From the NCBI RefSeq assembly GCF_900103325.1, contig NZ_FMXM01000027.1:1-64000 (forward strand): DNA of 64,000 bases, read 5' to 3'. Below the pieces are notes generated by a model, which was given only the letters and a program-made list of their open reading frames with translations, was not told the origin of the DNA and searched no databases. Position 1 is the first letter of the stretch. Every line of letters begins with the position of its first letter. The position numbers and the translations under genes were made by a program. This document shows positions 15,481 through 24,331 of the stretch, one piece after another. Source of the stretch: Mesorhizobium qingshengii (GTDB taxonomy: Bacteria > Pseudomonadota > Alphaproteobacteria > Rhizobiales > Rhizobiaceae).

Positions 15481-15500
15481 TGGTGCAATCCCGCACCAAT
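15479..15500. promoter_or_regulatory. inverted repeat overlapping the LysR start
   Basis: ATTGGTGC-AATCCC-GCACCAAT is a perfect 8-bp inverted repeat with a 6-bp spacer. It covers the LysR start codon (15478-15480) and leader. Its position in the divergent region suggests a LysR autoregulatory or shared binding site. Confidence 0.5.
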
Positions 15501-15735
15501 GGTGCGCCTTCAAAGCCCGTATCTAACACATCGAACGGCAATACGGGCGGTCATTATTGCCCATGCCGACGAGCGCGACCCAACCCCGCGATCGTCGTGG
15601 CCGCCGTTAGTCGTCCAGCCGGATCGATTTCGCACCACCGATATGCGCGTTTCCGCACTCAACAAGTGACGCCGGCGGACCCATTTCGAGGTTCTCGGGG
15701 ACAGACGCTGTCCCGACACCACGCAAGGAGAAGTC

Positions 15736-16470
15736 ATGGGAAAGCTTAGGGGCAAGGTTGCAGTCGTTACGGGCGGCGCTACCGGCATTGGCCGCGCTGC
15801 TGCAAAGCGCTTTATCGAAGAGGGCGCCTTCGTCTTCATCTTCGGCCGCCGGCAGGACGCGCTCGACGCAGCTGTGGCCGACCTTGGGCCAAATGCCCGC
15901 GCGGTCAAGGGCTCGGTCTCGGATGAGGCCGATCTCGATCGGCTCTACGCGGAGGTCAAGGCCGAGCGCGGAACCCTCGACATCGTCTTCGCCAATGCCG
16001 GGGCTGGAAGTCCGCTCCCGCTCGGGAAGATCACCGCCGAGCACATTGACGAAACCTTCGACACCAATGTGAAGGGTACGATCTTCACGGTCCAGAGGGC
16101 ACTGCCGCTGATGGGCCCGGGTGGTTCGATCATCCTGACCGGATCGAGCGCCGGCACCACTGGTGCCCCGGGATTCAGCGCCTACAGCGCCAGCAAGGCG
16201 GCAGTGCGCAACCTAGCGCGGACCTGGGCGGAGGACCTGAAGGGCACCGGCATCCGGGTCAACGTGCTGTCGCCAGGGGCGACGGCGACCGAACTCGCGA
16301 AAGAGGCGCTCGGCGAGGAGGGCCAGAGGGCCTATGGCGCGATGACTCCTCTGCAGCGCATGGCCGATCCGGCGGAGATTGGAGCTGTGGCCGCCTTCCT
16401 CGCGTCGGACGACAGCAGCTTCATGACCGCCAGCGAGGTCGCCGTCGACGGCGGCCTGGCGCAGCTCTGA
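15736..16470 (+). CDS. short-chain dehydrogenase/reductase (SDR)
   Basis: 244 residues. TGGATGIGRAAAKRF is the NAD(P)-binding glycine motif, NAGAGSPLP the NNAG-like motif, and TGSSAGTTGAPGFSAYSASK carries the catalytic Ser and YxxxK. It ends FMTASEVAVDGGLAQL, typical for classical SDRs. These oxidise or reduce alcohol/carbonyl substrates; the substrate cannot be told. It is the first gene of a five-gene set divergent from the LysR regulator; ribosome site AAGGAG. Confidence 0.85.
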   Translation: MGKLRGKVAVVTGGATGIGRAAAKRFIEEGAFVFIFGRRQDALDAAVADLGPNARAVKGSVSDEADLDRLYAEVKAERGTLDIVFANAGAGSPLPLGKITAEHIDETFDTNVKGTIFTVQRALPLMGPGGSIILTGSSAGTTGAPGFSAYSASKAAVRNLARTWAEDLKGTGIRVNVLSPGATATELAKEALGEEGQRAYGAMTPLQRMADPAEIGAVAAFLASDDSSFMTASEVAVDGGLAQL

Positions 16471-16534
16471 CGCGCCGCGCCCGGCAGGTCACCCCAGCGA
16501 ACCTATTAGTCGAACATCCATGGAAGAAAACAAA

Positions 16535-17302
16535 ATGAAACAATCTCTTAAAGGAAAAACTGCGCTCGTTACCGGGGCATCGCGGGGCATTGGCCGCGCC
16601 ATCGCCGAACGTCTTGCAAAGGATGGAGCGATGGTTGCACTGACCTACAACGCCAGCAAATCCGGCGCAGACGAGGCGGTCGCGGCCATCGAGAAAGATG
16701 GTGGCACTGCGTTCGCAATCCAGGCGGATCTCGTTGACCCGACGACCGTCCCGACCTTGTTCCAGAGACTCGACGACGAGTTCATCAAGCGGAACGGAAG
16801 CAAAGCCCTCGACATCCTGGTCAACAACGCCGGCAATACCGGCTGGGTCGGCTTCAAAGACGCGACCCCGGACAGTTGGGACACGTTGATCGCGGTGTAC
16901 GCCCGCGCGCCCTTCTTCATCGTTCAGGCCGCTCTGGATCGTCTCGCCGATGGCGGACGCATCATCAACATCTCTTCCGCTGCCGCCACGAAGCCCGTGA
17001 CCGCCGCGCCGATCTACTCGATGGCCAAAGCGGCCATCAACAACCTGACCCATGCGCTCGCGTCCGAGCTGGGGCCCCGCGGTATCACCGCGAACGCCGT
17101 CGCACCGGGCTACACGCGAACCGACGCGAACGCCGCCTTCCGGGAGGATCCCGAACTCGTAAAGGCGGTCGAGGCCCAAATCGCGCTTGGACGCTTTGGC
17201 GAGCCTTCGGAAATCGCCGCCGTCGTGGCGTTCCTGGCTTCCGATGCCGGCCACTGGGTGACCGGCCAGACGATTGAGGCGAGCGGCGGCTACAAGCTCT
17301 GA
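16535..17302 (+). CDS. short-chain dehydrogenase/reductase (SDR)
   Basis: 255 residues. The start MKQSLKGKTALVTGASRGIG has the glycine motif; LVNNAGNTGWVGF, INISSAAATKPVTAAPIYSM AKAA supply the NNAG and the Ser-Tyr-Lys active site, and ASDAGHWVTGQTIEASGGY is the usual SDR end. I chose ATG 16535 because GGAAG lies eight bases upstream; ATG 16520 is also possible. Same direction as the preceding SDR with a 64-bp gap, so likely the same operon. Confidence 0.85.
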   Translation: MKQSLKGKTALVTGASRGIGRAIAERLAKDGAMVALTYNASKSGADEAVAAIEKDGGTAFAIQADLVDPTTVPTLFQRLDDEFIKRNGSKALDILVNNAGNTGWVGFKDATPDSWDTLIAVYARAPFFIVQAALDRLADGGRIINISSAAATKPVTAAPIYSMAKAAINNLTHALASELGPRGITANAVAPGYTRTDANAAFREDPELVKAVEAQIALGRFGEPSEIAAVVAFLASDAGHWVTGQTIEASGGYKL

Positions 17303-17330
17303 CCACGCCGAAAAACCAAAGGAGACTATC

Positions 17331-17930
17331 ATGAGCTACGCGATCATCGGCTTCGGTAACATCGGCCGGGCCCTGGCCAAGGCGTTCGCCCGCAAAGGCA
17401 TCGAAGTATCCGTTGCAACCACGCGCGACCCGGAGAGCTTTGCATCCGATGCAGCCGCAATCGGATCGGAGATCATTCCCAAGACCCTGTCGGAGGCGGT
17501 CAAGGCGGACATCATCTTTTTGGCTGTCCGTTTCGAGTCGCACCCGGAGGTCGCGAGAGCGCTGCCCACCTGGCAGGGAAAGATCATCATCGACGCCATG
17601 AACACGCAGGCCCCGCCTCAGGAACTGGGCGGTCTCCCGTCCTCTGCCGTCGTCGCGAAGGCGTTCACCGGAGCCAAGCTGGTGAAAGGCTTCAACCATC
17701 TGGTCGCTGCCGTCCTGGACCAAGACCCAGCCGTACAGGGCGGCAGGAGAGTCGTCTTCCTGGCGAGCGACAATGACGTCGCCGCAGCGGAGATTGGTGC
17801 GCTTGCGGAAAATCTCGGTTTCGCGCCTGTCAAACTTGGCGGGCTTTCGGAAGGTGGGCTGCTAGTCCAGGCGCGCGGAAATAGCTGGGCGCCTCTCATC
17901 TTCCAGGATCTGTTCAAGAAGGCGTCGTGA
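17331..17930 (+). CDS. NADPH-dependent F420 reductase-like oxidoreductase
   Basis: 199 residues. MSYAIIGFGNIGRALAKAFA is a Rossmann GxGxxG start; IIFLAVRFESHPEVA, KIIIDAMNT and AKLVKGFNHLVAAVLDQDP follow the order of the NADP-oxidoreductase (coenzyme F420-dependent) family found in many bacteria as FMN or quinone reductases. The end LLVQARGNSWAPLIFQDLF fits. AAGGAG precedes the ATG 28 bp after the previous SDR, indicating operon organisation. Confidence 0.8.
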   Translation: MSYAIIGFGNIGRALAKAFARKGIEVSVATTRDPESFASDAAAIGSEIIPKTLSEAVKADIIFLAVRFESHPEVARALPTWQGKIIIDAMNTQAPPQELGGLPSSAVVAKAFTGAKLVKGFNHLVAAVLDQDPAVQGGRRVVFLASDNDVAAAEIGALAENLGFAPVKLGGLSEGGLLVQARGNSWAPLIFQDLFKKAS

Positions 17931-17933
17931 ACA

Positions 17934-18437
17934 ATGTATGACCGTGTAATCTGGCCCGAGCGGTACGACCCGAAAATCTCGGCCATCTACGCGCTCAATG
18001 ACATCGACGTGAAAGCTCCGCCCGAAGTGGTCTGGAAGCTGCTCGTCGATGCCGAGAACTGGTCGCGTTACTTTCCTGCCGAAGATCAGGTCAAAATCCT
18101 AAGCGGCGGGCGGGAACTGGCACTCGGGACGCGATACAGCCGGGTGACGGTCGGCTTTCCGATGAGCCTTGTCGTGATGGAATGTATGCCTGACCGCAGG
18201 CTCGCCTGGGCGACGACCGTCGACGGTGACGAGACAGGTTCGAGCGCCTACCACGGCTGGGTGATTACGCCCACGGCCGACGGCTGTCATGTGCTGACCG
18301 AGGAGACGCAGCAGGGTCCCTGGTTCCTTGAGAAGCTCGGGCGCAAGCATCCCGGCGCGCTCTTCCGCTATCACCAGCTATGGGTCGAAAGCCTCGCTCG
18401 CGCTGCGGAGGCCGAAGTCGCGCAGATGGCAGTATAA
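17934..18437 (+). CDS. SRPBCC (START/Bet v1-like) protein
   Basis: 167 residues. The sequence VKAPPEVVWKLLVDAENWSR YFP near the N-terminus, LALGTRYSRVTVGFP and the C-terminal helix FRYHQLWVESLARAAEAEVA are typical of SRPBCC polyketide-cyclase-like proteins with a hydrophobic ligand cavity. It may bind or transform the substrate handled by the neighbouring dehydrogenases. It follows the reductase by 3 bp. Confidence 0.75.
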   Translation: MYDRVIWPERYDPKISAIYALNDIDVKAPPEVVWKLLVDAENWSRYFPAEDQVKILSGGRELALGTRYSRVTVGFPMSLVVMECMPDRRLAWATTVDGDETGSSAYHGWVITPTADGCHVLTEETQQGPWFLEKLGRKHPGALFRYHQLWVESLARAAEAEVAQMAV

Positions 18438-18492
18438 CGCGCCTGTTCTGACACCAGGGCTAACGGCCCAAATACAATCGGAGATGAATCAC

Positions 18493-19305
18493 ATGAATAT
18501 CGAACTCAAGGGTCGCAAGGCGATCGTTACGGGCTCAACGGCGGGCATCGGCCGCGCCACCGCGGAAGGACTGGCGCGTGCCGGCGCATCGGTCGTCATC
18601 AACGGCCGTCGAAGCGCCCGCGTCGATGAAGCGGTGCGGCAGATGCGACAAGTCTTTCCGGATAGAGACATCTCCGGCATCGCCGCCGATCTGTCGACGG
18701 CGGCGGGCGCCGAGACCGTCTTCGCGCAGGCGCCCGACGCCGACATCCTCGTTAACAACGTGGGGACGGCGCACATCCGCGCCTACAACGGCATCGAGGA
18801 CATCGCGAAAATCCCCGATGAGGACTGGCTCGGGCTGTTCCAGCTGAACGTGATGAGCGGCGTGCGCATGGCGCGCCATTACCTGCCGCGCATGGTGAGG
18901 AAAGGCTGGGGCCGTGTCGTGTTCGTCAGTAGCGAATCCGCAGTCAACATCCCCAAGGAGATGCTCGACTACGGCATGACAAAGACCGCGCAGCTGGCGG
19001 TCTCGCGTGGGCTTGCCGAGGCGGTCGCGGGCACGGGCGTCACTGTCAACGCCGTCCTGCCGGGGCCGACCCGGTCCGAAATCCTGGGCGACTTCATGGC
19101 GAAGCAGGCCGAGGCGAACGGAGTCACGCAGGAGGAAGCCGAGCAGGGCTTCCTGGCGGCCCTTCGCCCGACCACTCTCATCCGGCGCTTTGCGACCACA
19201 GGCGAGGTGGCCAGTATGATCGTCTATGCCTGCTCGGAGCAGGCCTCCGCGACGACTGGCGCGGCGCTGCGCGTGGACGGCGGCGTTGTGCGCTTCGTTG
19301 CATAA
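18493..19305 (+). CDS. short-chain dehydrogenase/reductase (SDR)
   Basis: 270 residues from MNIELKGRKAIVTGSTAGIG. It shows the glycine motif, DILVNNVGTAHI, FVSSESAVNIPKEMLDYGMT KTAQ (Ser and YxxxK) and the end SATTGAALRVDGGVVRF. The protein resembles SDRs often annotated as 3-oxoacyl reductases. ATG 18493 is ten bases after GGAG; ATG 18484 would abut it. It is the last gene of the LysR-linked cluster. Confidence 0.85.
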   Translation: MNIELKGRKAIVTGSTAGIGRATAEGLARAGASVVINGRRSARVDEAVRQMRQVFPDRDISGIAADLSTAAGAETVFAQAPDADILVNNVGTAHIRAYNGIEDIAKIPDEDWLGLFQLNVMSGVRMARHYLPRMVRKGWGRVVFVSSESAVNIPKEMLDYGMTKTAQLAVSRGLAEAVAGTGVTVNAVLPGPTRSEILGDFMAKQAEANGVTQEEAEQGFLAALRPTTLIRRFATTGEVASMIVYACSEQASATTGAALRVDGGVVRFVA

Positions 19306-19540
19306 CCCTGACCTGACCGTCCGAGATTTAAGCACTCGGTGCGTTGGTCGTCCGGCAACGGCTGCTTTCGGCGTGGCGATCAAATTGGCTAAACGACGAG
19401 ACTTGGGTCGTCAGTCGAATGACCGCTTTACCGAATTCCTCAGCCACAACCGGCCTGTCTGCAAGCGGCCTCCGTCACTCCAACCGAGTCACTAACTAGG
19501 CGTTCCTCCCGTGGCCAATCATGGCCGAAGGAGAAACGAA

Positions 19541-20173
19541 ATGGGACACTCGTGCTACGATCTCACCGCCTCCGATCGCCGAGCATGGAATGCAGGCAAG
19601 AAGGTCGGAACGAAACGCCCTCTGAAACCTCGACAGATATGGGCGATACGCTTCTTTCTCGATCGGGAACGGCGTCTGCGAGACAGAGCGCTCTTCGATT
19701 TGGCGATCGACAGCAAGTTGCGCGGCTGCGATCTCGTCAAGGTCAAAATCGGCAGCCTTGTTCTGGGGCCGGAAATCCGAACTCGCGCGATGGTCATCCA
19801 ACAGAAGACCGGTCGACCTGTTCAGTTCGAGTTGATGAGCGACGCACGCTCCAGCCTTCTCGCATGGCTGGAACGACGCGGCGGGACAGTGGATGATTAC
19901 GCATTTCCCAGCAGGATCGATCCAAAGGCTCACATGAGCACAAGGCAGTATGCCCGCCTCGTCGACGAATGGGTTGAGGCGATTGGGCTTCGACCCCAGG
20001 AATACGGCACCCATTCTCTGCGTCGCACCAAGGCTTCGATTATCTACAAAGCGACGGGAAATCTGCGAGCCATCCAGATCTTGCTCGGTCACACGAAGAT
20101 CGAGAACACGGTCCGCTATCTGGGAGTCGATGTAGAGGATGCTCTCGAACTTGCCGAGGCAACTGAGGTTTGA
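19541..20173 (+). CDS. solo tyrosine recombinase (catalytic domain only)
   Basis: 210 residues from ATG 19541 (AAGGAG upstream). The protein has the phage-integrase catalytic residues in order: Arg in LFDLAIDSKLRGCDLVKVKI, HSLRRTKAS (HxxR), LLGHTKIENTVRYLGVD (H and Tyr nucleophile). The usual N-terminal SAM-like core-binding domain is missing; only about 35 residues precede the catalytic part. Such short recombinases are frequent in rhizobia and not clearly tied to an element. No attachment repeat or tRNA was seen nearby. Confidence 0.85.
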   Translation: MGHSCYDLTASDRRAWNAGKKVGTKRPLKPRQIWAIRFFLDRERRLRDRALFDLAIDSKLRGCDLVKVKIGSLVLGPEIRTRAMVIQQKTGRPVQFELMSDARSSLLAWLERRGGTVDDYAFPSRIDPKAHMSTRQYARLVDEWVEAIGLRPQEYGTHSLRRTKASIIYKATGNLRAIQILLGHTKIENTVRYLGVDVEDALELAEATEV

Positions 20174-20180
20174 TCAAGAG

Positions 20181-20205
20181 CGGCTCCACGTCACGAGTGG
20201 AGCCG
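20181..20205 (+). terminator. hairpin after the recombinase gene
   Basis: CGGCTCCAC (20181-20189) and GTGGAGCCG (20197-20205) form a perfect 9-bp stem with a 7-base loop directly after the stop at 20173. No T tract follows, so termination efficiency is uncertain. Confidence 0.55.
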
Positions 20206-20519
20206 TGAACAAGTTGCGCCGCAATTTTCGCCATCCATCGAGCTCCCACGAATGGGCCAAACCGGAACGTACGATCGAGGACCCTAAACCGCCCTCATAT
20301 GAATTGCCGCAGCACGATTCCGAGTTTACTGGCGACGGCAAAGCGCCCAATGTTGGTCATTCCGGCCGACTTGGCCGCGTACCAAAAGCGGACTTTTCTG
20401 GTGACGACGCTGAGGTCGCGATTCCGTCAGAGGCAGACATCGTAGCAGGACGTTCTGAGCCGGCGCAAAGACCAGCGCGCCAGGTACTGTCAATCAAGCG
20501 GTTGCTATGTAACATTACC

Positions 20520-20528
20520 TGCTAATAT
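20520..20528 (+). promoter_or_regulatory. extended -10 promoter candidate for the kinase operon
   Basis: TGCTAATAT has the same extended -10 form as the duplicated promoter at 1173-1240. It would start transcription about 60 bp before the kinase ATG at 20596. The rest of 20206-20595 contains no gene I can support, though a 45-codon frame from about 20299 looks weakly coding. Confidence 0.3.
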
Positions 20529-20595
20529 GCGTAGGCAGTTGGGGAAGGATGCCGCTTAACTTCTTGGCGGAATGTTCCTTGGGGAGAAAACCGAC

Positions 20596-23500
20596 ATGCA
20601 GAGCTCAGTCGAAATCGACCTTGCTAATCGACTCGAATACGCCAACCGGCACATTACTGAGCTGGAAATCGCCAAAGCATCTGCGGCAACTGAAGCCAGC
20701 CAACTTTCTGCTGAAAACAAGCGCCTACTCCAGATCGCAGAGCAACGCGCGAAGGAACTGGCCATTCTCAACAGCGTCGGCGAGGCGATGGCGAAGACGC
20801 TAAATGTCAAGACTGTGACCCGCATCGTCGGTGACAAGGTGCGCGAAATATTCGGAGCGGATGGTACCGAAATCCTGTTGCGCGATGAGACGTCTGACCT
20901 GATCACGGTCCCGTATTCATTCTATCGGGAGTATCTGGAGATCGAACCCTTTTCTATGGGCACGGGACTGACTTCCAGGGTCATCCTCTCGGGAAAGCCG
21001 CTGATTATCGGGACCTTTGAGCAGTCCGTTGAGTTGGGTGTCATTGTACTCAGCGAAGCGGAACGATCCGAATCCTACATCGGTGTACCGATCATCGCCG
21101 GAGACAGAATTCTGGGCGTTGTCAGCGTGCAAAGTTACCAGAAGAACGCATTTAGCGAAGATCATGTGCGTCTGTTGCAGGCACTCTCATCCGGCATGGG
21201 CGTTGCCATCGCCAACGCCCACCTCTTCGATGAGACCCAGCGACTGCTGAAAGTGACAGAGGACCGCGCGAAGGAACTGGCCATTCTCAACAGCGTCGGC
21301 GAGGCGATGACGAAGTCGTTGAACCTAGACACTGTTATTCGCCTGGTAGGCGAAAAGGTGCGGGAAGCCTTCGGCACCGAGGTCAGCGAAATTCTGTTAC
21401 ACTCTAGCGATTCCGGACTTCTTCATGTCCCTTATGCGTACTTTAGAAAGCATAGGGTTATTGAACCATTTCCAATGGGCGTAGGAGTGGCATCAAAGAT
21501 CATCGCAACAGGTAAGCCGTTGGTTTTTGGCACTCTTGAGGAAGGAAAAGAGCTTGGCGCCTATTTTCCACACGAAGAGGATAGGACTGCGTCTTACATA
21601 GGCGTGCCGATCAATTCTGGTGAAAGAACACTGGGTGTTCTCAGTGTGCAAAGCTATCAGAAGCATGCCTTCGACGAAAACCACGTGCGCCTGCTGCAGA
21701 CGGTCGCCTCCAGCATGGGCGTTGCCATCGCCAATGCCCGCCTGTTCGACGAAACTCAGCGTCTGCTCAAGGTGACTGAAGCCAGGGCCGCCGAGCTGGG
21801 CGCCATTAGCACGGTCAGCCAAGCGCTCATCGCAGAGTCGGAACTCGAAAGCACTATCCAGCTGATCGGCAACCAGATGCAGGAAATCTTCAATGCCGAC
21901 ATCGTCTATGTCGCCCTGCTCGACCCGGAAACCAGGCTGATCCATTTCCCCTATCAGTTTGGCGAGGCCTTCACCACGCTCACTCTCGGCGAAGGGTTGA
22001 CAAGCAAGATCATACAGACCGGCGAGCCGTTGCTCATCAACCAGGATGTGGCGGAACGCGGCGCACAGATCGGGGCCACCCCCGTCGGCAAGGATGCCTT
22101 GTCCTACCTTGGCGTTCCGATCAAGACCGCGCAAGGCACGGTGGGCGTGATCAGCGTGCAGAGCACCACGCGGGAGGGCATATTCACCGATGACTCGCTC
22201 CGCTTGCTCTCCACCATCGCCGCCAACGCCGGTGCCGCCCTGCACAATGCGCAGCTGTTCACCGAGCTCAGGCACCTCTCCCTAGCGCTGCAGCAGGCCA
22301 AGGAAGCGGCTGAAGCGGCAAATGACGCGAAGAGTTCGTTTCTGGCGACCATGAGCCATGAAATCCGCACACCAATGAACGGCGTGATCGGAATGAGCAA
22401 CTTGCTGCTTGGCACAAAGCTTGACTCTGAACAACGCGAGATTAGCGAGACGATCAGCCAGAGCGGGGAGGCACTGCTAACGATCATCAACGACATACTT
22501 GATTTTTCCAAAGTTGAGGCTGGCAAGCTGGAGCTCGATCCAAGGCCCTTCGAACTGCGGGAATGCCTTGAGAGCGCGATTGACCTGGTAGCCTCCAAGA
22601 CCGCAGAGAAAGGGCTCGACCTAGCCTACCTGGTGGAAGCAGGTACTCCTGACGCGATTGTCGCGGATAGCATCAGACTGCGGCAGATTTTGCTCAATTT
22701 CCTCAACAATGCTGTGAAATTCACCGAACGGGGTGAAATTGTACTATCGGTGATGAAAGTTCTCCCCGCAGCTGAGGGCGTGGGGACAGCCCACAGCGGA
22801 GGCGAAGAGGGCTTATCCACCCTGCAGTTTGCGGTACGCGATACCGGTATCGGTATTCCCAAGGACCGGATGGACCGCCTGTTCAAATCTTTCAGCCAGG
22901 TCGATGCCTCGACGACGCGGCGCTATGGCGGAACCGGGCTCGGCTTGGCGATTAGTAAGCGCCTCGCAGAACTGATGGGCGGAGAGGTATGGGTGGAAAG
23001 TGTTGAAGGGTCGGGTACGACATTCTTCTTCACGATCCGCGCTGCCGCTGCGCCCGCTCCCAGGCAGGCGCAAATGTCTGCGGCCAAAGTCGAACTCGCA
23101 GGCAAGCGGTTGCTGATCGTTGACGACAACGCAACCAACCGGCGCATCCTGTCTCTGCAGGCCCAATCGTGGGCCATGGTGCCCCATACAACCCATTCGC
23201 CATTGGACGCATTGAACAGGATTGCAAGTGGCCAGCATTACGACGCCGTCGTGCTCGACATGAACATGCCAGAGATGGACGGCATAGAACTGGCCAAACG
23301 ATTACGTGGGCTTGGTAAAAGCGGTGACCTTCCACTGATATTGCTCAGTTCCCTCGTGCCTCTTGATGAGAGAAACAAGGCGGATATTGAGAGCATCAAA
23401 TTTGCGGCCATGCTTCCTAAGCCGATCAAGCCCTCGCCACTCCTCAATGCTTTCATGTCGGTCTTTGCTGAGGCTCCCACACGTTCGGCCAAGCCTGATC

Positions 23501-23919
23501 AGCCCAAGGGGCCATCCCTCGATAGCGAAATGGCGGCAAAATTGCCGCTTCGGATCCTGCTGGTTGATGACAACATCACCAATCGGAAGATTGGCACCAA
23601 GGTGCTTGAACGGCTTGGCTACAAGGCAGATTTGGCGGTGGATGGAGAGGCGGCGATTTCGTCATTCGCCGAGGGACAACATGATGTCATCCTGATGGAC
23701 ATCGAGATGCCGGACATGGACGGGCTCGAAGCCACAAGATTGATCCGCGCATCAGGCTCCGGGGTTTCGCGGCAGCCTTTCATCGTGGCACTTACCGCTA
23801 ATGCAATGGCCGGGGACCGAGAGCGGTACCTGGAAGCTGGGATGGACGATTACCTAAGCAAGCCGCTGCGCGTGGAGGAGTTGGTCGCCTCTCTGAAACG
23901 CGCCCCTAAGCACAACTGA
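20596..23919 (+). CDS. hybrid sensor histidine kinase: 3 GAF, HisKA, HATPase, 2 receivers
   Basis: 1107 residues, no membrane helix, so cytosolic. A coiled coil (about 1-60) is followed by GAF domains at about 69-215, 242-388 and 416-555, joined by repeated helical linkers ([20 protein letters not shown]). HisKA has His588 in [10 protein letters not shown]; the ATPase domain has [18 protein letters not shown] and [10 protein letters not shown]. Two receivers follow with Asp888 ([11 protein letters not shown]) and Asp1035 ([12 protein letters not shown]). Start ATG 20596 has GGGGAG nine bases upstream. Signal in the GAF domains should drive phosphoryl flow through the receivers to the Hpt protein encoded next. 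Confidence 0.9.
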   Translation: MQSSVEIDLANRLEYANRHITELEIAKASAATEASQLSAENKRLLQIAEQRAKELAILNSVGEAMAKTLNVKTVTRIVGDKVREIFGADGTEILLRDETSDLITVPYSFYREYLEIEPFSMGTGLTSRVILSGKPLIIGTFEQSVELGVIVLSEAERSESYIGVPIIAGDRILGVVSVQSYQKNAFSEDHVRLLQALSSGMGVAIANAHLFDETQRLLKVTEDRAKELAILNSVGEAMTKSLNLDTVIRLVGEKVREAFGTEVSEILLHSSDSGLLHVPYAYFRKHRVIEPFPMGVGVASKIIATGKPLVFGTLEEGKELGAYFPHEEDRTASYIGVPINSGERTLGVLSVQSYQKHAFDENHVRLLQTVASSMGVAIANARLFDETQRLLKVTEARAAELGAISTVSQALIAESELESTIQLIGNQMQEIFNADIVYVALLDPETRLIHFPYQFGEAFTTLTLGEGLTSKIIQTGEPLLINQDVAERGAQIGATPVGKDALSYLGVPIKTAQGTVGVISVQSTTREGIFTDDSLRLLSTIAANAGAALHNAQLFTELRHLSLALQQAKEAAEAANDAKSSFLATMSHEIRTPMNGVIGMSNLLLGTKLDSEQREISETISQSGEALLTIINDILDFSKVEAGKLELDPRPFELRECLESAIDLVASKTAEKGLDLAYLVEAGTPDAIVADSIRLRQILLNFLNNAVKFTERGEIVLSVMKVLPAAEGVGTAHSGGEEGLSTLQFAVRDTGIGIPKDRMDRLFKSFSQVDASTTRRYGGTGLGLAISKRLAELMGGEVWVESVEGSGTTFFFTIRAAAAPAPRQAQMSAAKVELAGKRLLIVDDNATNRRILSLQAQSWAMVPHTTHSPLDALNRIASGQHYDAVVLDMNMPEMDGIELAKRLRGLGKSGDLPLILLSSLVPLDERNKADIESIKFAAMLPKPIKPSPLLNAFMSVFAEAPTRSAKPDQPKGPSLDSEMAAKLPLRILLVDDNITNRKIGTKVLERLGYKADLAVDGEAAISSFAEGQHDVILMDIEMPDMDGLEATRLIRASGSGVSRQPFIVALTANAMAGDRERYLEAGMDDYLSKPLRVEELVASLKRAPKHN

Positions 23920-23935
23920 CGACAAGGGTCTGGTG

Positions 23936-24331
23936 ATGGCTGTTGCACAGGAAGCTCTGGACAAGCTCCTTGATCTCATAGGTGGGGATCAAAACTCTCT
24001 GGCTGAACTCATTGAGAGTTTTCTGGATGAATCCCCGTTGCTCGTCGAGCAGATGCGCCGCGCCGCGGAGTCCGGCGACCGTTCAGGCCTTGGCCGGGCA
24101 GCCCATACGCTAAAATCGAGTGCGCGGGACTTCGGCGCCAACGAACTTTCCGCGCTTTGCGCGGCGATGGAAAAATCCTGCCGCGACGGTCTGCCCAGCG
24201 AGGCCGTGATGGAGGTGGAACTCATCGCCGGCGCCTCTGACACGGCGAAAAAGGATCTCAGCTCGCGCCTTGCCGATCTGAAAAGAGGGGGACAATCGAA
24301 TGAGCATAGTATCGGCAATTCAACCACCTGA
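23936..24331 (+). CDS. stand-alone Hpt phosphotransfer protein
   Basis: 131 residues. The four-helix Hpt fold is visible: LLDLIGGDQNSLAELIESFL, then GRAAHTLKSSARDFGANEL with the phosphoryl-accepting His57, and LCAAMEKSCRDG. Its place between a hybrid kinase ending in receivers and a receiver protein makes it the relay intermediate. It lies 16 bp after the kinase and overlaps the next gene by 32 bp, so the three are translated as one operon. Confidence 0.9.
   Translation: MAVAQEALDKLLDLIGGDQNSLAELIESFLDESPLLVEQMRRAAESGDRSGLGRAAHTLKSSARDFGANELSALCAAMEKSCRDGLPSEAVMEVELIAGASDTAKKDLSSRLADLKRGGQSNEHSIGNSTT

Noticed and set aside
16421-17332. 303-codon minus-strand frame across the second SDR
   Set aside because: It is a shadow of the SDR gene with no ribosome site.
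21493-22275. 260-codon frame opposite the hybrid kinase
   Set aside because: It is the complement of GAF-coding sequence and has no domain of its own.
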